Assembly: GCA_958295665.1 (NCBI GenBank)
Contig: OY282558.1
Coordinates: forward strand, 185,110,015-185,174,014
Reading direction: 5' to 3'
DNA length: 64,000 nucleotides
Source: Tipula vernalis
Lineage: Eukaryota > Arthropoda > Insecta > Diptera > Tipulidae
Shown here: positions 45,713 to 56,400 of the stretch, in pieces
How the letters are laid out: each line of letters starts with the position of its first letter
Position numbering within the stretch: the first letter of the stretch is position 1
Program-made: the position numbers and the translations under genes
Notes under the pieces: generated by a model
Seen by the model: only the letters and a program-made list of their open reading frames with translations
What the model was told of the DNA's origin: nothing
The model's database searches: none

Positions 45713-46831
45713 ATGAAGAATCCAAATAAGCCGTCGAAGATGTCATTGGATGGCAATTTATCAGTAAATTGGGCGAAATTTAAAAAAAGTTTGGAGATTT
45801 ATTTCAAAGCATCGAAAATGGGTAAAATAAAGGATGAGGTGAAAGCAGCAATATTAAAAAATTTAATTGGCGATGAGGCGTTAGATTTGATCGAAACCGC
45901 GTTGGATTTAAACGATAACGAGCTGGAAGAGTATGATGCAATAATAAAGGCATTGGATAAATATTGTAAACCGAGAGCAAATTTGTTATATGCAAGAGAT
46001 AAATTTTATCACAGGAAACAAATGAGTGGCGAACTGTTTGAAAATTTTTATCGAGATTTGAAAAAACTAGTGACTTCTTGTGAATTTGGTTTACAAGAGA
46101 AAGCAATGTTACGGGATCGTATAGTTTTTGGAGTGTGTGATCAAGAATTGAGAGAATTCTATATTAAACAAGATAATCCGTCACTAGAAGAGATACATAG
46201 AAAAGCGGTGGTAACTGAAGAAACTAGAGTGATTACAAAAGAGGTTATGGCACATGTGAACGAGGTGAATAAAAAACCAGGTGTAATATATCAGATGCAG
46301 ATTACATCGAATAAACCAGTAAATGGCAGAAGCGGAAATGCCAACCAAAGTGCAAACAATCAACAAAATAAGAATATACCAAGGGGTACTAGTTTCAGTG
46401 CTGTCCAGGAGATTAATTGCAATAGATGTAAGAAGAGGCATAAGATACGGCAATGTCCAGCTTTTGGAAATAATTGCAAGCGTTGTGGGATCAAAGGACA
46501 TTTCATGGTAGCATGTAAAAAGATGGTGAAGGATTTGAATCAGGTTAGTACGGTAGACTCACTTGTGGATACAGATGAGGTATTGTATGTAGCGTCTGTA
46601 GAAGCAAATGGGAAGGTTTGTTGGATGAAGTCGATCGGGATTAAGAATAGCGTTATACAATTTAAAATAGATACCGGTTCGGAAGTAAATGTTTTGCCTA
46701 TTAGATTTTGCCAGGAGGTAAAGTTAGATATTAAAAATTTGCTGATAAATAAGGTCAGGTTAGAAGCTTATGGAGGTAGAGCGATACAGGTTTTGGGTAA
46801 AGTTAATCTAGAATGTAAAAATAACAAGTGA
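45713..46831 (+). CDS. Gag-protease polyprotein of the Mag-like element
   Basis: A 372-residue frame. Residues 1-180 are a capsid-like helical region (NWAKFKKSLEIYFKASKMG, SGELFENFYRDLKKLV, LRDRIVFGVCDQELREFY). Two zinc knuckles follow, CNRCKKRHKIRQC at 236-248 and CKRCGIKGHFMVAC at 255-268. The protease has active site FKIDTGSEVNVLP with DTG at 320-322. The frame ends at 46829 inside the protease, and the rest reads on after that stop (IIEFYVVNENACTILG). The ATG at 45713 lies 152 bp after the 5' LTR. Confidence 0.88.
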   Translation: MKNPNKPSKMSLDGNLSVNWAKFKKSLEIYFKASKMGKIKDEVKAAILKNLIGDEALDLIETALDLNDNELEEYDAIIKALDKYCKPRANLLYARDKFYHRKQMSGELFENFYRDLKKLVTSCEFGLQEKAMLRDRIVFGVCDQELREFYIKQDNPSLEEIHRKAVVTEETRVITKEVMAHVNEVNKKPGVIYQMQITSNKPVNGRSGNANQSANNQQNKNIPRGTSFSAVQEINCNRCKKRHKIRQCPAFGNNCKRCGIKGHFMVACKKMVKDLNQVSTVDSLVDTDEVLYVASVEANGKVCWMKSIGIKNSVIQFKIDTGSEVNVLPIRFCQEVKLDIKNLLINKVRLEAYGGRAIQVLGKVNLECKNNK

Positions 46832-47720
46832 AGGTTCATAATTGAGTTTTATGTGGTAAATGAAAATGCGTGTACTATTTTAGGATTAATGTTAGCCAAA
46901 TTGATGGGTTATGTTGCCATAAGAAGTGTGTCTAGTTTGACATAGGAAATTTTTTTAATAAAATATAAAGACGTATTTGAGGGTATTGGTAAATTTTCAG
47001 AGAAATACAGAATAGTTATTGATCAAAAGGCCATACCAGTGATTAAACCGGCAAGAAGAATTCCTATTAATTTACGAGATCGTGTAGAAAAAAATTAAAG
47101 GAAATGGTAGAAAGTAAAATAATTGAGAAAGTTGAAGAACCAACCAATTGGGTAAATAATTGTACGTTTGTAGAGAAAGAAGATAGTTCAATTCGCGTAT
47201 GTTTAGACCCAATCGAATTAAATAAGCAGATTATTAATGAAAGTTATTTGATTCCCAGTTTAGAGGAACTAGCGAGCCAGCTAGGAGGTTGCAAATATTT
47301 TACGGTATTTGACCTCAAAAATGGGTTTTGGCAAGTTGAGCTTGATGAGGAATCAAGTAAGTTATGCACTTTTAGCACAATGTTTGGGTGTAACGGCACC
47401 GATGGTTTTTCAACGTATAATACGAAATAGTTTTGATGATATAAAAGGTGTTAAAGTGTACATGGATGATGTATTGATAGCTGCGGCAACCAAGGAGCAG
47501 AATGATGATATTTTGATTGAGGTTATAACAAGGGCGCGTGAATTGAATATAAAATTTAACGATAAGAAGTTTCAGTATTGTGTTAATCAAGTAAAATATT
47601 TTGGGTATATAATATCAGGACAGGGTATACAGCCAGATACAGACAAAATTAGGGCAATTAAGGAAATAGCCGCTCCGCAGGAAAAAAGTCGTTACAAGGC
47701 ATTTTGGGAATGGTAAATTA
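46832..47720 (+). pseudogene. Mag-like reverse transcriptase
   Basis: KYKDVFEGIGKFSEKYRIVI and VIKPARRIPINLRDRVEK lead in. After a frame change come MVESKIIEKVEEPTNWVNNC, VCLDPIELNKQIINESYLIP and FTVFDLKNGFWQVELDEES. A shift at about 47360 leads to the frame with VYMDDVLIAA (YMDD 47459-47470) and VNQVKYFGYIISGQG. Stops at 46829, 46943 and 47096 and one frameshift prevent continuous translation. A short deletion near 47375-47410 removes the usual PFG box. Confidence 0.82.
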
Positions 47721-48264
47721 TTTAAGAGCGTACATTCCAAATTTTTCGGAGTTAACGTCACCGTTGAGTGCGTTGTTAACAAAGGATGTTGAGTTCAGAT
47801 GGTTAGATATGCATACGAAAATTTTCAATAAGATAAAGGTGATGATTTCAGCTCAACCTGTATTGGGGCATTTCGATGCTTACAGACCCGTGAAAATTCA
47901 GACAGATGCCTCACCAAATGGATTAGGATCGTGTCTATTGCAGAATAATCAGCCAATTGCGTATGCGTCTAGGGCATTGACTGATACAGAAAAGCGATAT
48001 GCTCAGATTGAGAAAGAGCTGTTGGCTGTTGATTATGCATGTCGTAAGTTTCATCAATATATTTATGGTAGAAGTGTAGTTGTAGAGACTGATCATCAGC
48101 CGTTGGTGTCAATTTTTAAAAAGTATATTAACAATATATTTTGTGCAAGAATTCAAACGATGCGAATGAAATTGTTGAAGTATAACATTCAGTTAGAGTA
48201 TGTGCCTTGTAAATATATGTTCGCAGCAGATTTGTTATCAAGAAATTTTAAAAGAATCAGGTAG
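47704..48264 (+). CDS. Mag-like RNase H
   Basis: An open frame of 186 residues: GMVNYLRAYIPNFSELTSPL (RT connection), PVKIQTDASPNGLGSCLLQN (catalytic D), RYAQIEKELLAVDYACRKFH (catalytic E), VVVETDHQPLVSIFKK (catalytic D) and YVPCKYMFAADLLSR (catalytic D). All four RNase H catalytic residues are present. It is joined to the RT by a frameshift at about 47700 and is followed by the integrase after a stop at 48264. Confidence 0.85.
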   Translation: MGMVNYLRAYIPNFSELTSPLSALLTKDVEFRWLDMHTKIFNKIKVMISAQPVLGHFDAYRPVKIQTDASPNGLGSCLLQNNQPIAYASRALTDTEKRYAQIEKELLAVDYACRKFHQYIYGRSVVVETDHQPLVSIFKKYINNIFCARIQTMRMKLLKYNIQLEYVPCKYMFAADLLSRNFKRIR

Positions 48265-49447
48265 TGTTTTGAGGAATGAAATGTAACCTTGTTACACGAA
48301 GGACATTTTGGTATAACTAAAACAATTGCCAGATCAAAAACTTTACTGTTTTGGTTAGGCATGAATTCGGATATAGAAAATCTAATTATGAAGTGTGGGA
48401 TTTGTGAAAAATTTCGAGCGTCTAATAAAAAGGAACCCTAAATTTCGCAAGAAATTCCGGAAAGACCTTTTGAGAAAGTAGCTGTAGATATCGCACAGTT
48501 TGAAAATAAGTATTATTTAGTATTGTTTGATTATTTTTCTAAATGGCTAGAGGTTAAACAGATGAATAGTACGTCGGCGAGTAATACAATTAGGGTTTTG
48601 GGGTCGATTTTTAGTGTTCATGGGATACCCAAGGTTTTTATTTCGGACAATATGCCTTTCTCATCTTGGGAATTTAGGAAGTTTTGTGAGGATAATAATT
48701 TTCAAGCAATAACTTCAAGCCCAAGATACCCAAAATCAAACGGAATGGCGGAAAAAGGAGTACATATTGCAAAACAAATGTTGCGAAAATGTAGTGAAAG
48801 TGGTACACCTTTGTGGAGAGTATTGTTAGAGTATCGAGATACGCCGTTAGCTGAATTAAGATTATCGCCAGCACAGATTTTAATGAATAGACGTTTGAGA
48901 ACGAGAATTCCGATTAAGAGCTCATTGTTAGATACACAGAATGCGGTGGAGGTTAAAACCGGTTTGGTTGGCAGACAAAACAAAGTACATATCAACAAAC
49001 TATGATAGAAACGCACATTCGAGGGTTGTATTTAAGCAGGATGATGATGTTGTTTATCAGGAAGGTTGTAAGGATAGAAATTGGAAACCTGGTAGAATTT
49101 TAAGCAAGGCAGATACTCCGAGATCTTATTTTTTGATCAATGAAAACGGTAATAGAATTAGGCGAAATTCTTTTCATTTGAGAAAATCTTTTAATAAATT
49201 TAATGTGAAGCGTGAGAATGTGCAAGTAGTCGGGTCTAGCGGTCCTTCAGAAGTGAATCGTACTGGTGATACACCTGAGATGCATGTAAGTCCTGGAATT
49301 ATTAGAACTAGGGCAGGTAGGGAAATTAGGATTCCTCAAAAGTTTAATGATTTTTGTATGGAATTAAAAACAAAAAAAAAAGAAGATAGAAAAGGAAAAC
49401 ATACTATTAAAAATGAACAATGTATTTTAGACGATAAGTTTAAGTAA
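48265..49447 (+). pseudogene. Mag-like integrase
   Basis: HEGHFGITKT and MKCGICEKF form the HHCC module. After a stop at 48439, RPFEKVAVDIAQFENKYYLV gives the first D, FISDNMPFSSWEF the second D, and SNGMAEKGVHIAKQML the E. Only 34 residues lie between the second D and the E, because one codon is missing in the SDNGPQF region. The frame stops at 49005, and an overlapping frame (48941-49447) carries the C-terminal domain (KPGRILSKADTPRSYFLI and RRNSFHLRKS). The frame is broken at the tail. Confidence 0.85.
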
Positions 49448-49476
49448 ATCGAAATGTATTGAATTAATTTAAAAAT

Positions 49477-49488
49477 AAAAAAGGGAGA
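49477..49488 (+). other. Polypurine tract
   Basis: AAAAAAGGGAGA immediately before the 3' LTR, the expected plus-strand primer. Confidence 0.8.
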
Positions 49489-49716
49489 TATTGTATGTGG
49501 AATATGTGGAATGTATATTGTATCAAACAGATTCCACATTCATAGAAAATATGCATTGTACATCCCTGGTGGGGGAGTCAGCAGGAATGCACATTGGAGT
49601 CGAGACATCGTAACACGAGAACTAAAATAAAGATTATAATTAAAATAATATTGTACGTGTTTTAATGATAATAAAGAAATAATAATAAAGCAGAAACAAT
49701 ATAAAAAATTATAACA
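49489..49716 (+). repeat. 3' LTR of the Mag-like element
   Basis: Begins TATTGTATGTGG (the first G of TG is mutated) and ends ...ATTATAACA, followed by target copy ATTAA. About nine differences from the 5' LTR. Confidence 0.92.
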
Positions 49717-49721
49717 ATTAA

Positions 49722-49880
49722 ACCACTCATAGCATTGTGATTTACGAAGAGCATGCTTAAAGTAAGGTTCGACAAGCATTCGATGTGATTCTGCAGCAGT
49801 TTTCTTCAAATGATGACAAAAAATCAATGATGTCCGCAGATCGTAATATGTAGGCACAAAACTTGATATTTTTAACACGT
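49722..49880 (-). pseudogene. mariner transposase, N-terminal part
   Basis: The minus strand reads YYDLRTSLIFCHHLKKTAAE, SHRMLVEPYF, then SQCYEWFN at the LTR-element junction, matching the N-terminal DNA-binding region of mariner transposases. No ATG is visible at the expected start, and the 5' flanking sequence extends to about 49980. Together with 44583-44889 it is one mariner copy split by the LTR element. Confidence 0.85.
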
Positions 49881-50099
49881 AAAAAACGATGGATGTATTC
49901 GACAGATGTCAAAAGAAAACAATGGCACCTATGACGCGGTTTGTCGAAAGGTACATTGACAGGTGGCGCCATTTATTGGTAAATTCCGGTTTCGTATATA
50001 CACACACCTGTTATTTACTAAATCGATTTCTTTTATTAGACCCCCTGCGGGGGATGTTTAACAAGATCAAAGTATAATCTAAACTGAAACCAAAGACGA

Positions 50100-50900
50100 A
50101 TCCGATTGAATGTGCCGACGCGTCTATTGTAGTTGTCAGAAAGAAAAATGGAAAGACCCGCAAATTGCAACAACCGCTGACTTTTCAAAATTCGCAGGTT
50201 GCATCCGTTAGTAATATTGACTTAGAAGCTCATGGTGATCAATATGCACACGTCGAACATTTCCAAGTCAATTGTTTATTAATTTTAAAGAAATTCTGAC
50301 AGCAAATGGTTTTTACTACTTAGTTATCGTGGATGCATTTAGCAAGTCAGTACAACATCGGAAAATCCATTCAAAACCAGCAGGAGACATTCGTTCGTCA
50401 TTAACTTTGTGACAACATCATGATAACCATTAGTCACAATGACTTTTCATTTCCGGCTGTTTCAAGAAGATGTGCAATGACAATGGTATTGGTAATATTA
50501 CAATGGCATAATATAACCGGCATTCGAACGGTTTTGGCTGCGGGGTAAAATTGAGAGCCATCAAGGAGCTGTTAACTACTTTTTAATAGTCGAACGGCCA
50601 AACATTCACCTCAAGCTCGAGCTCAAGTAAATTAGTTGAAGTGCTACCACGCCAAGTCAGGAAACCAGAACTTGTTGATGGACAAGTCTGACCTAACGTC
50701 ATTACAAGAAGTCTTCGAGCAGATCATCATGCCGCAGGAGCAGCTTGCAGGGGTTGATGAACCATGCGGAGTCAAAGAGGTCAATGAAGATATTCAGAAT
50801 GACGTGGCCCCACAACAATCAGAAGATGATGCCCTGCCAGTTTGATAATTTCGACATTAGTTGGCATTAGATGAAGTAAATATTTTATCTGGGGAAGTGA
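50100..50900 (+). pseudogene. Ty3/gypsy remnant with internal deletion
   Basis: SIVVVRKKNGKTRKLQQPLT (about 50125) is the beginning of a gypsy RT. It jumps within 150 bp to NGFYYLVIVDAFSKSVQHRK (from 50305), the first catalytic part of an integrase. GGGGAAGTGATAT near 50883 resembles a polypurine tract and LTR start. The open frame 50636-50845 (QEVFEQIIMPQEQLAGVDEP) has no domain I can name but could be the polyprotein tail. It is a heavily deleted copy of a different gypsy lineage from the others here. Confidence 0.55.
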
Positions 50901-51282
50901 TATCAGCAGCGGTGCCCAGAGTTAGTAAAATAGAGTATTAGTGGAAAAAGCGGTAGGCATGTTATATTTATTTTGTGAAACTTGCACGGTGCGCTTCGTG
51001 TGAAAATCGCGATTCATACTAAAAGTCGCAGCAAAGTCTCGATTCGGTCTTTTATCAGCGAAATGTCATACATTTTGTATTTTGGCTTGTTACAGCCTAC
51101 TATGAAAGACAAATTTGCAAAAATTTGTTCAACAAAATTACTGTGCGGAGTTTAAATGATAATACGGTTTCTCTATACAATCGAAAACGGCAATCGTCAG
51201 GCACCATTCGATTTCATGATACCCCTTGAAATTGTTTGTTAATTTAATTACCCCCTAACAATTGTTTTGATACGATCGGCAA
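50901..51282. other. Possible gypsy LTR fragment and non-coding DNA
   Basis: It follows the putative polypurine tract. GCAGCGGTGCCCAGAGTTAG and GCATTAGTGGAAAAAGC-like wording recalls LTR sequence, but no second copy is in the window. Otherwise there is nothing recognisable. Confidence 0.3.
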
Positions 51283-51452
51283 CCATGTTTGATATGAGCT
51301 CACCCAATAAATATACCAACTATTATGAAAAAATGATTTTCCCAATATTCTTGGGAAAATCCTAAGAAGCTAAATCAGCAAAGAAAATAGGGAAAATCAT
51401 TTTTTTATAATATTTGGTTTATTTATTGGGTGAGATCGTATCAAACATGGTT
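51283..51452. mobile_element. MITE with CACCCAATAAAT inverted repeats
   Basis: The left arm (AACCATGTTTGATATGAGCT, then CACCCAATAAAT to GATTTTCCC, 51283-51345) pairs with the right arm (GGGAAAATC to ATTTATTGGGTG, then GATCGTATCAAACATGG, 51390-51452). The loop is about 45 bp. A third arm of the same family follows at 51560-51660. Confidence 0.8.
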
Positions 51453-51559
51453 GACTTGAACACCCTAATCTCCTAATATTCTCAAAACTGAAACTGGTTT
51501 CGGATAGCCTAGGTCCTATGCCAACTTTGCATATGGGTCACTTTGGTGTCAGCCCAGGA

Positions 51560-51660
51560 TTTTTCCAAGAATATTGGGAAAATCATTTTTTCATAATATT
51601 TGGTATATAGTATTTATTGGGTGAGATGATATCAAACATGGTTGTCCTAACCACCCTAAA
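51560..51660. repeat. Third arm of the CACCCAATAAAT MITE family
   Basis: GGGAAAATCATTTTTTCATA to TTTATTGGGTGAGATGATAT, then CAAACATGGTTGTCCTAACC, repeats the right arm of the MITE at 51283-51452. With that arm it suggests a second, partly deleted copy. Confidence 0.75.
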
Positions 51661-52027
51661 CCCCTATTTTTTCCAAGAAATATTTCTCGAAAAGAACGAA
51701 ATATTTTAATTAATTTGTTATATCTTGTAATCTTTGCCATCTTATTTAAACTTCTTTTAAAAACTTTTAACGTTTATTACCCAAAAATAAAGTTCATAAT
51801 AACGAGACATTCACATTTTTTACTAATACATGCACACACAGTATGTTATTTTTATTTTTAGGACAGATTTAGGACAAAATTCACGTACGTAAGAAATCAT
51901 GGGAGCTATACAGCAAAATGGGTAAGCTTAAAATAAAAGAAACCATGTCGATTCTTAAGAGATATTAATTCAACAAAACAAAACAAAAATCCGTATTGCG
52001 TGTCGTATACGTTAACCAATATTAGCC
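51661..52027. other. Non-coding DNA between MITEs
   Basis: AT-rich, with no recognised feature. AAATATTTCTCGAAAAGAAC near 51680 weakly recalls the hAT end palindromes at 33150 but is too short to assign. Confidence 0.35.
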
Positions 52028-52434
52028 GTGTTTTCCATTAGAACTGCACTAGAACTCGATAAACTTTAAATTCCTTTTATTCTATGTAAAACGAAAAAAA
52101 ATAAATTCATAAAGCGCGAATGTGTAGTGTATTTGACATAATTACATATTTTAAGTTTAAAAATTTCCCCCTTCAGTTATTTCGTCAATATTTTCTTATT
52201 TCTTGCTGACGCCATTACACGCAACTACACTCGATAAATTCATCGGTTTATCAAGTGTAACTAAAAAATAAGCTATAATTGTCATTATTTATTGCTGTAA
52301 CAACATAAAATGTGTATTTATGTGAAACGCACTACACATTATCACTTTATGAATTTAATTTGTTTTCTGTTTACATAGAATAAAAGGAATTTAAAATTTA
52401 TCGAGTTCTAGTGCAGTTCTCATGGAAAACACGA
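52028..52434. mobile_element. MITE with roughly 125-bp inverted repeats upstream of P450 gene 2
   Basis: The left arm from 52028 (CGTGTTTTCCATTAGAACTG, then CACTAGAACTCGATAAA) pairs with the right arm ending at 52434 (TTTATCGAGTTCTAGTGCAG, then TTCTCATGGAAAACACG). Both extend about 125 bp with about 85% identity. The non-coding centre holds a second small inverted repeat (ACTCGATAAATTCATCGG and TTTATCAAGTG). It ends about 740 bp before the P450 start codon. Confidence 0.85.
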
Positions 52435-53177
52435 CGATTTACTAATCAATCGATAAAATTTTCATGTGGGGACGGTGATGCAGTTTCTTTACCGGACAGA
52501 TTGCTTATTTAAGAAAAACAGTAATCGTCAGACATTGCCATATGGATTTTATGACGCCACCCTATTCTTACAATCATCAGTTAAATTTTAACCGTCACTT
52601 TAATCTTTGGTTCAATTTAACTAACAGTTGTTTTGTTTCCAATTGAAAGTTTAATTTTTCGAACAATCCTCTTTTATTCTTGTTGTCATACGTCATTTAC
52701 AATTAAATAGTAATTTGAAAGTTTTGTTCACTGCCCTTCTACTATCCAATTTTACTGAATACGAAACGAATATTTTGTTGACAAATTTAAATCAATAAAT
52801 GTCAGGGTAAAGACGTCAATATGTACATTAAACGCCTTGGTCTATCAATTTTTACTTTATTCTGGAACATACTAAAATGGTTGGTTTGTAATACTTACGA
52901 TAGCGGTTATTATCTCATAGTAAAAAAGTTTTATTTTTAGATTAGCTAGTTTATTGATAAAAACAGAGAAAGAGAGTTGTGTGTTGTTATTTGGTTTGTT
53001 TAAGTGTTTTCAATGTTGTACAGTTGAACTCTTGAGAAACTGAAATTTGTAGAATAAAAATAATCATGACCGACAAATGTATTAGTGTTCTTAAATACGC
53101 GAGCCGCGTCTAAACAAAATATTATTGTTTTTAAAATATTTTTAATAAATTACGTAATTGGGTGATAACCAACAAGA
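52435..53177. other. Upstream region of P450 gene 2
   Basis: AT-rich. No transposon was recognised here. It must include the promoter, but no TATA or initiator can be assigned confidently. Confidence 0.4.
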
Positions 53178-55066
53178 ATGTGGCAGAAATCAAGAATAAC
53201 GCTAAAATTTTTAAGTCGTCTTGGTCACCAGCGAAATGCAAAAACGGTAGCTCAGGTAAGAATTATTATAAAAATCGTTAACAGAAAGGAAAGAATTCAG
53301 TTTTTTGTTCACCATCACCATACAGGAAAGTACATCTCAACTGTTACGCGATCCAGACTGGGACAATGCTAAACCGTTCAATGAAATTCCTGGCCTTAAA
53401 AAACTTTCGCACCTCAGAGAATTTTTTCCGGGTGGGAAATTTCATAATGTTTCAGCAGAGAAACTTCATTTGAAATTTTGCGAAACATTTGGTAGCGTTA
53501 TGATGGTCAAAGGCATTCTACGCCGGCCCGATGTTTTATTGATTTATGATCCAGTTGATTTTGAAAAATTATTTCGTACCACTGGAATATATCCAAATCG
53601 AATGGGACTGGATACGCTAAATTATTATCGGCATAAAGTTCGTCCGGATATATATGGCAAAAGTGGTGGTCTACTTTCAGAGTCTGTAGTTTACAGTTAC
53701 AACTTTAAGCCATTTAATTTAAATGTTTGTTTTTTTTTAGAAAGGACAAAAAGTGGCATGATTTTCGGACCATCGTTAATCCGGTGATGCTACAACCAAA
53801 AATTGTTAAACAGTACGTCACAGAAATTGATGAAATCGCAATTGAGTTTAGTGATAAGTGAGTCCTGAGTATACATACATATTCTTACTATACCTTAATT
53901 GTTATATTTAACACTTTGTGAAATTTTAGAATACGAAGAGATCGAAACGATAAAAATGAAGTTGGTGATGGCATTATTTTAGACATAAGCGCTTGGGCAT
54001 TAGAGTCAATCGCATTTATTGCTTTGGATACGCGATTAAATGTAATTTCTAGCAATGATACAACTTCAGATGGTTATCAAATAGTTAAATGTGCTCGGCA
54101 AATTTTCGATTTATCGTATAAATTAGAAGGAATGCCCTCACTTTGGAAATATATAGCCACACCAAATTTTGTAAAACTAATGAAAACTTTTGATACGTTG
54201 ACTCATTTAACTACAAAATACATAGAACAGGCAGTGGCAAAAATTGCTGCAAGTTCGGATGTGGAGAGAAAAACTGAAGAAAGTGTTTTACAAAAATTAC
54301 TTAAAATTGATAAATCCGTAGCATTCATTATGGCTTCCGATATGTTGATGGCGGGTGCGGATACCGTAAGTACTACATAAATATTTATATAATCAATCAA
54401 GAATTTAATAATTCTATATTTTTAGACTGGTGCATTGACCACAGCAATCATATACGTTTTGGCTAAAAACCCTGATAAACAACAAATATTGCGCGAAGAA
54501 ATTTTAAAAATGTTACCCAACAAAGACTCCCGTTTAAAACCAGACGACTTGAATCATATTCCATATCTCCGGGCGGTTATAAAAGAAGCTTTACGTTTAC
54601 ATACGGTTATATTTGGTACAGCTCGAGAAGCTGGTTACGATTTAGTTTTTAAAGGATATCAAGTGCCAAAAGGAGTAAGTCGAATATATCCCACAAAAAA
54701 TCGTTTATTTTTTCTCAAATATTTTGACAGACAAATGTTGTGGCAGTGGCAGCAAATTTATACAAGGATGCAAATTATTATCCAAAACCAGACCAATTTT
54801 TACCCGAACGATGGTTGCGATCCGAAACTGATTCAGATAATACACTTAAATTAACAAATCCATTTGTTTATCTACCGTTTGGCTTTGGTGCACGGTCTTG
54901 CATCGGTCGTCGTTTTGCCGAATTGGAAATGGAATGTTTAATTGCGCGGCTGGTCCGTAATTTTGAGATAACATGGAATTTGGAAACAGAACTAAAACAT
55001 AAAACAGATTTTGCCAATTCACCAATTCCGCCAGTTCTATTTGGCTTTAAAGATTTAGATTATTAA
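53178..55066 (+). CDS. Mitochondrial-clan cytochrome P450, CYP12-like (gene 2)
   Basis: The exons joined are 53178-53255, 53326-53681, 53741-53857, 53930-54365, 54426-54674 and 54731-55066, all GT-AG, giving 523 residues. The basic N-terminus (MWQKSRITLKFLSRLGHQRN) fits a mitochondrial presequence, followed by FNEIPGLKKLSHLREFFPGG. Motifs: AGADTTG in helix I (exon 4/5 junction, residues about 325-331), ExxR as EALR, PERW in exon 6, and heme loop FGFGARSCIG with ligand Cys469. Exons 3 and 5 (117 and 249 bp) equal those of gene 1, and the first four exons total 987 bp in both. The reaction is monooxygenation with adrenodoxin. The substrate is unknown; CYP12 enzymes are commonly linked to detoxification. 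A TE-derived MITE lies 740 bp upstream. Confidence 0.93.
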
Positions 55067-55081
55067 GTATTTAAAATTTTA

Positions 55082-55087
55082 AATAAA
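55082..55087 (+). terminator. Poly(A) signal of P450 gene 2
   Basis: AATAAA, 16 bp after the stop codon of the second P450 gene. Confidence 0.65.
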
Positions 55088-55789
55088 ACGTGAAAACTTT
55101 AAAAACAACAAAATTTCAGAGAGGATAACCTTAGCCGGTTAAAAAAGGTGAGGGGTACAAATTAATTAATTTGTATAATTTTAAGTTATTAAACAATTTT
55201 TACATAGATACCAATTTTGTCAGTAAGCCCAGAAAGGACAAGACTTCAATGTTGTGTTTTACTCTTCTGTCTGGATGTCGGATGTTTGTCATAGACCAAA
55301 TTTAATACGAGCTCAACCAACGTTAGAAAAGATAATCGCTGCCATATATGAGCAGGTCAAATAATTATGAATTATCGTTTATGGAAACAACCTCAAATCA
55401 ATATAAAAACGTTTCTAAAGTTAAATCTACCGTAATAATTAAATTTTTTGCCTAAAACACAGAAAACAAGATATCAACATGACGATTGCCCTTCGCCTTC
55501 GGCTGTCAATTTACATCATTTGACGTTTGAGGAAAAGGTCAATTGTAAAAACAAACGAACCGAATGAAACACAACCGCGCCCACTTGTTAGTTATGCTTT
55601 ACAGACAAAACCGTCAGAAATTCTTTCCGTATAGGCATCAGTAGTTATACAAAAGAGATTATTCAACAATACAACGATAAATGATAATATATCTCATTAC
55701 CATCATTTTTAATTTACACCCGCTTCTAACAACGCTTATAGGCTGTCATATTACAATTCGACTAATTATGAAATAATAGAAAAACGTGC
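55088..55789. other. Intergenic, no recognised feature
   Basis: AT-rich DNA between P450 gene 2 and a non-LTR relic. No conserved frame was seen on either strand. Confidence 0.4.
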
Positions 55790-56398
55790 GATGAATATTA
55801 CTGAAATTCCAAATAACAATAAGTAATTGCCTAGCACTGCGACCTAAAAGATCTTTTGGGTTTGTACCAACCGTCCAGTGGATATTCAGGCTCTTATTGA
55901 ATCTGATAATATTACCGGCCGGTATGTGATACATACTATCTGGGCTCATTGTTCTCCCTCCTAGATGTTGCAGTCTTTGGCGGAAAACAGCTGGCTATTG
56001 GCACAGAACATGTTCCACTGATTCCGCTTCCAGGTCACAGAATTAGGATCCGTCTGCCTTATTTGGGTCCATTTTTTTACGGTGATGCCTTAAGGAGACG
56101 TTAGTAGCCTCAACTGAGGTTTTCTAAGTCCAAGACACTCTTTTACCGTGACTGACGAAGGTGGCACTTTTGTATATCCTAACAGCATTTTACGGCAAAA
56201 GGGCTTCGGCCCAATTAATGGAGAGGCAGAACCCTCGCGGGCGATGCCATCAGCAGCCTCATTTCTCTCGATTCCAGTGTGACCTGATACCCTTATAAAT
56301 GTTACTTTATTTGAGTTTGCCAGTTGTTTAACAGCCTACAGACAGTATTATACCAGGGCGATTTAAGGCTGATTATTGTCTAAAATTTATATATTTGG
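55790..56398 (-). pseudogene. Non-LTR retrotransposon RNase H, C-terminal part
   Basis: From about 56390 downward the minus strand reads IYILDNNQP, VKQLANSNKVTFIRVSGHTG, then IERNEAADGIAREGS and PLIGPKPFCRKMLLG. This is the C-terminal half of the RNase H domain appended to some non-LTR retrotransposons (VPGHxGIxGNExADExAR). The N-terminal half is at 60485-60840 on the same strand, beyond an inserted gypsy element. The clade (Loa, Outcast, I or similar) cannot be decided. Stops are present. Confidence 0.75.
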
Positions 56399-56400
56399 TA

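Larger units (their letters stand above)
45334..49716 (+). mobile_element. Mag-like Ty3/gypsy LTR retrotransposon
   Basis: It has two LTRs of 228 bp, a serine-type primer site, gag with protease, RT, RNase H and integrase, and a polypurine tract. It is 4,383 bp long and flanked by ATTAA (the left copy interrupted by the MITE, the right at 49717-49721). The LTRs differ at about nine positions (about 4%). It inserted in the mariner transposase between the EWFN and KFKSGDF codons. Few disabling changes are present. Gag and integrase wording fits the Mag lineage, which I infer from memory. Confidence 0.92.

Noticed and set aside
45244..45756. 170-codon minus-strand frame over the 5' LTR
   Set aside because: It is antisense to the LTR and gag start of the Mag-like element and has no conserved motif.
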